A stretch of 7,179 nt of DNA, from contig JAIROH010000243.1 in NCBI GenBank assembly GCA_031257595.1, forward strand, positions 1 through 7,179. The letters run 5' to 3'. The stretch comes from Treponema sp. (GTDB lineage Bacteria > Spirochaetota > Spirochaetia > Treponematales > Breznakiellaceae). Below, piece by piece: positions 1 to 5,904 of this stretch; position 1 is the first letter of the stretch, and each line of letters opens with the position of its first letter. A model generated the notes under the pieces. It was not told the DNA's origin. It was given only the letters and a program-made list of their open reading frames with translations, and ran no database searches. The position numbers and the translations under genes were made by a program.

Positions 1-2243
1 TCTTTTGAAGAAACATAGCCGGAAAAATCCACAATTCCTTCCTGCTGGGAGGTACAGTAAAACCGGGCGCCGCGGCGCCTTCCCGCGGCAAGGACCCGCT
101 TGAGGGAATACGGTCCTTCCCTGAAACCCGCGGTACCGGTGTCAAACAACTCAAGGAAAAAATTCTTTACCCCCTTGTCCATCAGGGCCAGCAGGTAATC
201 CGAGCGGAGACCCGGATAGATGCGGAAAATGCACATCGAATTGGCCGCCTCTTCCAAAAGCTGGGAAAGCACATAGCGGTCCGCCTCCAGGGGGCCGGTT
301 AAAAGGGCCTCGCCGTCAAAAACAGGCTCGGCCATGTTCCAGTTACGGAAACAGTCCCCCCCGATACGTTCAAATTTCAGGTTAAGCGGAGAAAGCACCC
401 TGCCTCCGTGAACCACGTAGACCCCTTTCCGTTTTCCCAGGGCCAGGGACACGGCTTTTTTCATTGTGCGGACGGCTTCGGTAGAAGTTTCGGGAGGGGT
501 CGAGGAAGCGGCCAGAACGATGGGGGCGTTTGCTTCGGCAAAAAGCCAGTAAATAAGCGGCGCCGTATAGGGCAGAGTGTCGGTACCGTGGGTAACCACA
601 ATGCCGTTGGCCGTTCCCGACGCAAGCTTTTCCGCGATTGTTTCTATCAGCGCGGCCCAGTCGGAAGGAACAATTTCTTCGGAAAGGAGCCTTCCTACCT
701 GTACCGGCTCGTGACGGACTTTGGTTTCATCGGCCAAAAGTTCCTTTAGGACCACATCGTCTCCCGGCTCCAAAACGCCGTCATCGCCGATCTTTCCCGA
801 GATGGCCCCGCCCATCGAAAGCACATACACAAGGGAGACGGAAAGCTCGTCCTTTAAAAGATCCTTTACCAGAACAGGCTCCGCAAGCCCGTTAGTCGCT
901 TTCATGATAAGCCCGGTAAGGTACTGTATCGGCCCCGCGTCGCCCTCCCGTATCCGCCGTACTTCACCGGGGTTGGCCTGTACCACAGACCGCACCACCG
1001 CCTGTATCGCCTCCCTGTCGGTAAGCTGTTCCCAGTTCCGCTCCTTGACAATACGCTCCGGATCGCGGTCTTCTTCCAGAACGGCGGTAATTATCCGTTT
1101 TGCCATACCGCCATGAATCCGCCGCGCCTTAAACATCGAAAGAACCGCGGCAAAACGTTCAGAAGAGAGCGGAGACGCGGTAAGGGACAGCTTAAGCCGC
1201 CGCAGTTCCTTGAACACCCAGGAAGCCATCCAGCCCGCGGCCTCTTTCGGATCCGCGCCAAAGGAAACGGCCTTTTCAAAATAATCGGCACGGGAATTTT
1301 CGTCGCAGATAAATTCCGCCTGGTATGTGGTAAGACCCCAGTTTTTGACAAAACGATCCCGCCTTTCGCCGGGAAGCTCCAGCGTAAAATTGTCCAGCGC
1401 CTCAAGTATCTGGGAGCCGGGACTAAACGGCGCAAGGCCCTCTACCGGGCGGTACAAAAGCTCCTCGCCGGTCCGGTAGGATTCGGTCAGGTTTTTCGCT
1501 TCGTTCCAGAGACGGCTTTCGCTTGCGACATGTCCGCCCGCGGAAAGGATTTTTTCCTGCCGGGAAAGCTCCGTGTTGACCGCCTTCAGGACAAAGTTAA
1601 ACGAATTGAGGTTGCGAAGCTTAACATAGACCGAGGGTTTTTCGGGATACGTCGCCAAAGCGACAAAAGCGTTACAGCGCACAACACTTTCCAGGGGCAG
1701 TTCCGCGGAAAATATCCCCGGAAGTATCTCAAGGTACTGAAGCCGCCTTCGCAGTTCGGCGAGGAATACCAGAGTTTCCTCCCCTATCTCGAAGTCGGCT
1801 TCCGTCCGTATGCGGAGGGAAGGCATGCCCGCCCGTGAATAATCCATCCGCGCTTCCATATTTCCCTGATGCTGCCGGATAAGCCTGCCGGCGTCCTCTT
1901 CCAGGCGTATCTCTCCTATTTTGATCCTTTTCCGGCGGCGGTGAAACATAATGTCGATAAAGGCGCCGGTTCCCAATTTCAGGGAAAGCCGGGAAATCGC
2001 CGGCCCCGCGGCGGGCCGGGTTATGCCGGACTTCCGCTCGTAGGCGACGCGCCGGCCGGGAACGCCGCCCAGGCCCCGGACAAGGAGATACGCCTTGTGC
2101 AGGGCCTCGGGGTTAGGAACAGGTTCAGGGCCCGTTCCTTCGCTGCAGACAGGGCAGCTCTGTTCCGGAGTACAGCGACAAAACGCCTTGGCGCCGGAAA
2201 GAAGCAAAATTCGGACGTCAAGGGAAATATACGATTTTAGCAA
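1..2243 (-). CDS. GatB/GatE-like protein fused to a GatD/asparaginase-like domain (3' end outside window)
   Basis: A continuous frame of 747 codons runs off the left edge without a stop. The TTG start is chosen because AAGGAG lies 7 nt upstream and the first ATG would remove ~98 residues of the homologous region. Residues ~1-285 resemble the GatB N-terminal domain: a Cys4 zinc-knuckle pattern (C22, C24, C30, C33), LEEDAG (114-119), DYSRAGMP (134-141), LRNLNSFNFVLKA (209-221). Residues ~290-466 match the helical and YqeY tail (YLTGLIMKAT, 441-450), which binds tRNA in GatB. Residues ~467-747 resemble asparaginase/GatD: SMGGAIS (476-482), THGTDT (551-556), K623, TSQQEGIVDFSGY (731-743). In the family, GatB/GatE moves ammonia onto Glu-tRNA(Gln) or Asp-tRNA(Asn), and GatD supplies the ammonia. 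Here GLEVH reads SLDVR (8-11), the YFYPD segment near 71-76 is lost, and the first catalytic Thr is A480. No membrane segment or signal peptide is seen. The fold assignment is firm; enzymatic activity is doubtful. Confidence 0.85.
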   Translation of the reverse strand, partial: MLKSYISLDVRILLLSGAKAFCRCTPEQSCPVCSEGTGPEPVPNPEALHKAYLLVRGLGGVPGRRVAYERKSGITRPAAGPAISRLSLKLGTGAFIDIMFHRRRKRIKIGEIRLEEDAGRLIRQHQGNMEARMDYSRAGMPSLRIRTEADFEIGEETLVFLAELRRRLQYLEILPGIFSAELPLESVVRCNAFVALATYPEKPSVYVKLRNLNSFNFVLKAVNTELSRQEKILSAGGHVASESRLWNEAKNLTESYRTGEELLYRPVEGLAPFSPGSQILEALDNFTLELPGERRDRFVKNWGLTTYQAEFICDENSRADYFEKAVSFGADPKEAAGWMASWVFKELRRLKLSLTASPLSSERFAAVLSMFKARRIHGGMAKRIITAVLEEDRDPERIVKERNWEQLTDREAIQAVVRSVVQANPGEVRRIREGDAGPIQYLTGLIMKATNGLAEPVLVKDLLKDELSVSLVYVLSMGGAISGKIGDDGVLEPGDDVVLKELLADETKVRHEPVQVGRLLSEEIVPSDWAALIETIAEKLASGTANGIVVTHGTDTLPYTAPLIYWLFAEANAPIVLAASSTPPETSTEAVRTMKKAVSLALGKRKGVYVVHGGRVLSPLNLKFERIGGDCFRNWNMAEPVFDGEALLTGPLEADRYVLSQLLEEAANSMCIFRIYPGLRSDYLLALMDKGVKNFFLELFDTGTAGFREGPYSLKRVLAAGRRRGARFYCTSQQEGIVDFSGYVSSK

Positions 2244-2250
2244 AGCTTCA

Positions 2251-2256
2251 CTCCTT
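2251..2256 (-). promoter_or_regulatory. Ribosome binding site supporting the TTG start of the GatB-asparaginase gene
   Basis: AAGGAG on the minus strand, 7 nt before TTG (2243-2241). It decides the start: no ATG or GTG in this frame lies near the expected N-terminus of the GatB-like domain. Confidence 0.75.
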
Positions 2257-2266
2257 AAAACCGGCC

Positions 2267-2278
2267 GCCAGGACTGGC
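2267..2278. repeat. Short inverted repeat in the 5' leader of the GatB-asparaginase gene
   Basis: GCCAG-GA-CTGGC is a perfect 5+5 bp inverted repeat with a 2-nt centre. It sits between the putative minus-strand -10 box and the ribosome binding site. The spacing suits a protein-binding dyad better than an RNA hairpin. It may be chance in a GC-rich stretch. Confidence 0.3.
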
Positions 2279-2289
2279 CTGTAACACAC

Positions 2290-2295
2290 AGTATA
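2290..2295 (-). promoter_or_regulatory. Possible -10 box for the GatB-asparaginase gene
   Basis: TATACT on the minus strand matches TATAAT at five of six positions and lies ~47 bp upstream of the TTG start. The hexamer 17 bp further upstream (TAAAAA) is a poor -35 box, so the promoter is tentative. It faces away from the plus-strand promoter across an AT-rich stretch (2301-2317). Confidence 0.35.
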
Positions 2296-2307
2296 GATCA
2301 TTTTTAT

Positions 2308-2336
2308 TTGACTTTTTAGCCCCTATAGGGTAATCT
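2308..2336 (+). promoter_or_regulatory. Probable sigma-70-type promoter of the glycosidase gene
   Basis: TTGACT (2308-2313) is a 5/6 match to the -35 consensus. It is followed by a 17-bp spacer and a weak -10 candidate, TAATCT (2331-2336). Transcription would begin near 2343, leaving a very short leader before the GTG start at 2356. The optimal spacing and good -35 support the call; the -10 box matches at only three positions. Confidence 0.5.
2321..2330. promoter_or_regulatory. CCCTATAGGG palindrome in the promoter spacer, possible operator
   Basis: A perfect 10-bp palindrome sits between the -35 and -10 hexamers of the plus-strand promoter. A repressor bound here would block RNA polymerase. 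It has no extended flanking symmetry, and no regulator gene can be matched to it, so this is a position-based suggestion. Confidence 0.3.
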
Positions 2337-2344
2337 GCGATAGA

Positions 2345-2350
2345 CAGGAG
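2345..2350 (+). promoter_or_regulatory. Ribosome binding site deciding the GTG start of the glycosidase gene
   Basis: CAGGAG lies 5 nt before GTG at 2356. The overlapping ATG at 2354-2356 is followed at once by TGA, so it cannot start the gene; GTG is the usable start. Confidence 0.65.
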
Positions 2351-2355
2351 TTTAT

Positions 2356-3780
2356 GTGACAAAACGGGATTTCCCCAAAATTCACTTTTATGATCAGGAT
2401 TTTGTGGACATTTATGATAAAACCTGGGCTTGGATCCAGGATTGCTGGAACCAGGGAGAAGAAAAGTGCGCTGTTGAGGGGAAATTCTTTTCCTTTCCGG
2501 GAAGTCCGGTGCTAAAACAGTTTGACGCGATACTTTCTTCTTTTTTTTTGGTGTATTCAAACCGCATTTTTCAGGCTTCTCCCACGCTGGACGTATTCTA
2601 CAGCCGTCAGGAGCCTTCGGGGGCGATCCGTTCGGCCTACAATACCAAAACCGGGCTGCCGGAGGTGGACAGGAACAATCCCGAAGGCTTAAGTCTTCCG
2701 CTTTTTGCCTGGGCTGAATTCAACCTGTACCATAAATCGGCCAATAAAAAACGCGTCAAAGAGGTACTTCCCGTACTCCACCGTTATACCGAATGGATAG
2801 ACACGGTCTGTAAAATGCCCAACGGCCTCTACAACGCGCCGCTTGCCGCGACGGAAATGGGGAACGCTCCGCGGGAAGGAACAGTGTATCCCGTGGATTT
2901 CAACACCTGTATGGCCATCAACGCCCTTTATATGTCCGCCCTGGCGGACATACTTAACGACAAGGAATCGAGTTTCCAGTACAAGCGGCGCTACTTTTCC
3001 CTTAAAACCCGGATCAATTCCCTTATGTGGGACAACGAGGACGGATTTTACTACGACATAGACAAAGACGAACGACGGCTCAAGATTAAGACCCTTGCCG
3101 GCTATTGGCCCCTTTTGGCGGAAATTCCCAATGATGAAAAAGCGGAGCGGATCATCGGCAAGCTCCAGGATGTTAAGCTTTTCGGGGCGCCTCACCCTTT
3201 CCCTTCCGTAGCGGTAAACGAAAAGGCCTTTGAAGAAAGCGGCTGCGGTTTTAGGGGTTCGGTCTTCCCTCACCTTACGTTTATGGTGATAAAGGGCCTG
3301 GAGCGTTACCAGCGCTGGGATCTTGCCCGGGAATGCGCGATACGGCATCTGTACTTTGTCCTTGACTCGATGAATCCCGACGGGAACCATCACAAGGGGA
3401 AGCTCTGGGAAGCGTATCTTCCGTTAAAAGAAGGCCCCGCCCAGTGGCCCGAGCGCCCGGATTTTCCCCAGGCCCAATATCTTGCCTACGACGCCCTTTC
3501 CACAATCTGCCTGACAATAGAAAACATCGTGGGGCTTTTTATCTCCCTTCCCCGGAAAACCGTAGACTGGATTATCCCCAACCTTGAGATCATGGGGATA
3601 GAAAATCTGTCCCTCAAAAAAAACATGATCACGATTTTATCGAACAAAAGCGGCAGGGGCTGGGAAATTCACATGGAAAGCGAAAAACTCTACTACTTTA
3701 CGATCAACATTTTGGGGAAGAAGAAAAAAACCCTCCCAATCCCTTCGGGGAAGTGTTCCATGCTGATAGATAAGCTGTAA
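2356..3780 (+). CDS. Cytoplasmic GH63/GH37-like (alpha/alpha)6-barrel glycoside hydrolase family protein
   Basis: 474 residues from GTG, with no signal peptide or membrane segment, so probably cytoplasmic. The pattern is that of the trehalase/mannosylglycerate-hydrolase-like six-hairpin barrel: NPEGLSLPLFAWA (108-120), the loop EMGNAPR (167-173), VDFN (180-183), NEDGFYYDID (227-236), WPLLAEIP (251-258), FRGSVFPHLTFMV (299-311), WEAY (351-354). A short tail (~400-474) resembles the C-terminal beta segment of such proteins. In related GH63/GH37 enzymes the general acid is the Asp of an MDNSPR-like loop; here that position is G169. E352 fits the general base. The protein may use another acid (E167 is close), have a different reaction, or be inactive. 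The substrate cannot be read; alpha-glucosides or compatible-solute glycosides are reasonable guesses. It stands alone, divergent from the GatB-asparaginase gene and convergent with the sugar operon. Tracts of T9 (2541-2549), A8 (3616-3623) and A7 (3724-3730) lie in the frame. Confidence 0.8.
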   Translation: MTKRDFPKIHFYDQDFVDIYDKTWAWIQDCWNQGEEKCAVEGKFFSFPGSPVLKQFDAILSSFFLVYSNRIFQASPTLDVFYSRQEPSGAIRSAYNTKTGLPEVDRNNPEGLSLPLFAWAEFNLYHKSANKKRVKEVLPVLHRYTEWIDTVCKMPNGLYNAPLAATEMGNAPREGTVYPVDFNTCMAINALYMSALADILNDKESSFQYKRRYFSLKTRINSLMWDNEDGFYYDIDKDERRLKIKTLAGYWPLLAEIPNDEKAERIIGKLQDVKLFGAPHPFPSVAVNEKAFEESGCGFRGSVFPHLTFMVIKGLERYQRWDLARECAIRHLYFVLDSMNPDGNHHKGKLWEAYLPLKEGPAQWPERPDFPQAQYLAYDALSTICLTIENIVGLFISLPRKTVDWIIPNLEIMGIENLSLKKNMITILSNKSGRGWEIHMESEKLYYFTINILGKKKKTLPIPSGKCSMLIDKL

Positions 3781-3798
3781 GCTTATCTATTAGCATTT
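3761..3798 (+). terminator. Hairpin terminator overlapping the glycosidase stop codon
   Basis: A 15-bp stem with a single G-T wobble is formed by TGCTGATAGATAAGC (3761-3775) and GCTTATCTATTAGCA (3781-3795). The five-base loop TGTAA contains the stop codon, so the left arm encodes the last residues, LIDKL. Only three T follow the stem, so release efficiency is uncertain; it could instead act as a 3'-end stabiliser. Confidence 0.6.
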
Positions 3799-3809
3799 GG
3801 TTAATATAG

Positions 3810-3861
3810 TTGTTCAACAACCCGAACCCGATAGGGTTCAGTAAAATAGGTTGTTGAACAA
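3810..3861. repeat. Nested palindrome between convergent genes (possible bidirectional terminator or REP/MITE-like unit)
   Basis: Outer arms TTGTTCAACAACC (3810-3822) and GGTTGTTGAACAA (3849-3861) are perfect 13-bp inverted complements. Inside lies a second hairpin, GAACCC-gata-GGGTTC (3824-3839). Each outer arm is itself nearly self-complementary (TTGTT-C-AACAA). No T-tract follows on either strand, so it is not a textbook intrinsic terminator. Its position between the 3' ends of two convergent genes suits bidirectional transcription blocking, a dispersed palindromic element, or a protein site. Confidence 0.65.
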
Positions 3862-3890
3862 GTCCATTATCGAACGGTAACAGTTTCGTA

Positions 3891-4844
3891 TTAACGATTA
3901 CTCTTTACAGTAAAACTGATATTCCAGTCATAGTTGCCATACGGTTTAAGAGCGCTGAACTGCCCCCTCATTCTTGCCGCGTCGGGTCGGTCAAAAGTTC
4001 CCGAAGAGGGCTCAAAGGCAACATTGCACAAATCGTGCAAGTCGTAACGGTTGATCCATATTCCCAAATACGGCAGCTTATCCGCCGAATAGGCAAGGGA
4101 AAGAACAACGCCGTCCGGATAACAATACTCACAACACCCTCCGGTACAGGGCGCATCAAAGAAAAATTTAAACGCTTCGGCTTTAGAAAGACCTCCTCGC
4201 TTTTTTACAGGACCAGGAGTTACAACGATGTCTTTTGCTTTCTTCCTCCAGACAAAGGAGCTTCCGTATCGTCCCCTTTTTCCATCCGAGGAAAAAACCA
4301 TCGTCGCCTTTTCTCCGTCCGCAACGCCCGGAAGCGCAATGATCCCTCCTGTTTCAGCGGCTACCATGCAGTGGGCCGCATACACAAAATCAAGGGTAAA
4401 TTGGGTATTGTTGGTAACCAGGTAGTCTATCGCAATACCGTCCTTTATCTCCGAAACTGTTTTTTCAAATTTATAGCCGAATCTGGGGCTATGGGTCCAC
4501 ATCCGCAAAACGCCTTTTTTTGTCTCGTATTTCCACTCAAGGCCGCATACTTCGCCGTGGTCGGGAACCGGAACGCCCTGCCATGGATAACGGTCATAGT
4601 AATACTTGTCGATAGTAGGAAACATATCGTCAAATCCGCTGCATTCCGCGGCAACATAATCGCCGTCATAGACAAGCTTTTTGTAATGCTCTCCCGGCGC
4701 TTGCGACAAAAATTCTCTGCCGCTTTTTTTGTCTTTAATGGAAGCGCATTTACCGCCGTATTCCGGCAAAAACGTTACCACAAGCCTTTCGGTTTCCGCC
4801 TCTATCGCGGATATGTCTTTATAGAAGATCTTGCTTGTTTTCAT
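3891..4844 (-). CDS. Aldose 1-epimerase-like (galactose mutarotase superfamily) protein
   Basis: 317 residues, close to the usual ~300-350 of the family, with no signal peptide. The N-terminal strand motif FLPEYGGKCASI (25-36), PDHGEV (94-99, H96), AAHCMV (156-161, H158), WINRYDLHDLCNVAFEPSSG (264-282 region, E278) and a C-terminal L.P.G.Y.W pattern follow the mutarotase beta-sandwich. The two histidines and the late glutamate are the expected catalytic residues for anomer interconversion. ATG is preceded by an atypical G5 run 4 nt upstream; it starts 45 bp after the ribokinase stop, so co-transcription and perhaps translational coupling are likely. Supplying the right sugar anomer to the kinase is an inferred role. 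Odd feature: the cysteine cluster CTGGCCEYC (233-241), unusual for this fold, suggesting a metal or redox site. The exact sugar is unknown. Confidence 0.78.
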   Translation of the reverse strand: MKTSKIFYKDISAIEAETERLVVTFLPEYGGKCASIKDKKSGREFLSQAPGEHYKKLVYDGDYVAAECSGFDDMFPTIDKYYYDRYPWQGVPVPDHGEVCGLEWKYETKKGVLRMWTHSPRFGYKFEKTVSEIKDGIAIDYLVTNNTQFTLDFVYAAHCMVAAETGGIIALPGVADGEKATMVFSSDGKRGRYGSSFVWRKKAKDIVVTPGPVKKRGGLSKAEAFKFFFDAPCTGGCCEYCYPDGVVLSLAYSADKLPYLGIWINRYDLHDLCNVAFEPSSGTFDRPDAARMRGQFSALKPYGNYDWNISFTVKSNR

Positions 4845-4889
4845 TTTACCCCCGAAAACTTCCGTGAAATCTCAGCCGCAGAAAAAGGA

Positions 4890-5807
4890 CTACCCTTTTA
4901 ACGCCGCGTCTATCTCGTTTCTTGTAGGCATGGCCGGCGCCGTACCCAATTTTGTCGTTGAAAGGGAGCCGCCGGCAATGCCGAACCGGAGCGCCTCAAA
5001 CAGGTCCTTTCCTTCGGAGAGAGCCGTCACAAACGCCCCGTTAAAGGCGTCTCCCGCGCCCGTGGTGTCAACGGCCTTTACCGGAAGACAGGGCAGAAGT
5101 TCGTCCTTTTGGCCATTGTTGGCGTAAGCGCCAAGGCTACCCATCGTAATAACAACCTGTTTTACGCCCATCTTAAAAAAAGCTTCCGCCGCTTTTTTGG
5201 CGTCGTCCTTTGTTTTTACGTCTATCCCGGTAAACGCCCGCGCTTCCGTTTCGTTCGGCGTAACGATATCGATCATGGCCATTATTTCGCCGGGCAGATC
5301 ATTCGCCGGCGCGGGATTAAGGACCACGGTAACGCCGGCATTATGCGCTATTTTAACAACCTCAAAAAGGGCGTCGAAGTTAATTTCAAGCTGGAGCAAA
5401 AGTATCGAAGCGCTTTCGATAAGCGGACGGCACTTTTCAACTTCATCTTTTGTAATATTCTGGCAGGCTCCTCCCGTAACCACGATCATGTTCTGGCCTG
5501 TTTCTTCATCAACCATAATAAGCGCGGCGCCGGTCGCTTTTCGCGGATCGGTAAAAAAGAACGACGTATCCATTCCTTCTTTTTTGTAAAAATCCTTTAT
5601 CGACGTGCCAAAAACATCGTCACCGACTTTGGTAACCATTTGTACGTCTGCCCCGCAGCGGTGAGCCGCCACAGCCTGGTTTGAACCCTTGCCGCCCGGA
5701 CCGATGTTAAAGCTGTTTCCCAGGATAGTCTGACCGGGGACCGGCAGCCCGTTTGATCTGCTTGTCAGATCCGTTACAAAACTTCCAAAAACAACTACTG
5801 TTCCCAT
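4890..5807 (-). CDS. rbsK: Ribokinase (PfkB family)
   Basis: 305 residues, the standard ribokinase length, cytoplasmic. It phosphorylates D-ribose (or a close pentose/deoxypentose) to the 5-phosphate with ATP. Seen in order: VVVFGSFVTDL (4-14), substrate loop GPGGKGSNQAVAAH (36-49), NPAPA (164-168), TPNETEA (183-189) for Mg/phosphate, TMGSLGAY (221-228), and the anion-hole and catalytic loop DTTGAGDAFNGAF (247-259) with catalytic D253. The C-terminal GTAPAMPTRNEI matches the usual nucleotide-pocket end. All key residues are present, so it should be active. The start is supported by GAGGAG 6 nt upstream. It lies between the response regulator (97 bp) and the mutarotase (45 bp), which points to sugar or nucleoside-ribose use. 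A related PfkB sugar kinase with slightly different specificity cannot be excluded. Confidence 0.9.
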   Translation of the reverse strand: MGTVVVFGSFVTDLTSRSNGLPVPGQTILGNSFNIGPGGKGSNQAVAAHRCGADVQMVTKVGDDVFGTSIKDFYKKEGMDTSFFFTDPRKATGAALIMVDEETGQNMIVVTGGACQNITKDEVEKCRPLIESASILLLQLEINFDALFEVVKIAHNAGVTVVLNPAPANDLPGEIMAMIDIVTPNETEARAFTGIDVKTKDDAKKAAEAFFKMGVKQVVITMGSLGAYANNGQKDELLPCLPVKAVDTTGAGDAFNGAFVTALSEGKDLFEALRFGIAGGSLSTTKLGTAPAMPTRNEIDAALKG

Positions 5808-5813
5808 ACGTTA

Positions 5814-5819
5814 CTCCTC
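5814..5819 (-). promoter_or_regulatory. Ribosome binding site of ribokinase
   Basis: GAGGAG on the minus strand, 6 nt before the ATG at 5807. It is a strong Shine-Dalgarno sequence that fixes the start. It lies just downstream of the dehydrogenase-like remnant, so the intergenic region serves as the kinase leader. Confidence 0.7.
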
Positions 5820-5833
5820 ATTCATACGCCTGT

Positions 5834-5890
5834 TTAAAAATCCCGCGCGTAACCACAAGTCCAGCCGCCGTCCGCGATAAAGACACCGCC
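5834..5890 (-). pseudogene. Remnant resembling the C-terminal tail of a short-chain dehydrogenase/reductase
   Basis: In the gap between regulator and ribokinase one frame reads GGVFIADGGWTCGYARDF followed by TAA. Many short-chain dehydrogenases end in a strand of the form G.vi.vDGGw/y followed by a short tail, and this stretch fits that ending. No dehydrogenase body is present: upstream the frame enters the regulator's 3' end, where an ATG (5932-5930) gives only a 32-codon open frame without a ribosome binding site. It is most simply the surviving 3' end of a gene removed by deletion or by arrival of the regulator. It is short, so chance resemblance remains possible. Confidence 0.5.
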
Positions 5891-5904
5891 GGGATTCGCC
5901 TCTT

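Noticed and set aside
66..79. Perfect palindrome GGCGCCGCGGCGCC
   Set aside because: It falls in codons for the Arg/Gly-rich GRRRGAR stretch of the asparaginase domain and is explained by GC-rich codon choice.
1113..1838. Plus-strand open frame of 241 codons
   Set aside because: It is the antisense shadow of the GatB-like region; the product is Arg/Lys/Gly-rich without recognisable domains.
2689..3393. Minus-strand open frame of 234 codons
   Set aside because: It is antisense to the glycosidase, whose motifs are clear on the plus strand; no ribosome binding site or domain supports it.
3871..3887. Weak hairpin CGAAC...GTTTCG after the mutarotase stop
   Set aside because: The stem is only about five pairs with a bulge and has no T-tract; the larger palindrome next to it is the better structural candidate.
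4035..4901. Plus-strand open frame of 288 codons
   Set aside because: It lies antisense to the mutarotase gene, its translation is basic and shows no family motif, and the minus strand has clear conserved residues.
5808..5904. Possible sigma-54 promoter for rbsK
   Set aside because: No GG-N10-GC pair with the right flanks was found; the nearest match (TGG...CGC) has the wrong spacing.
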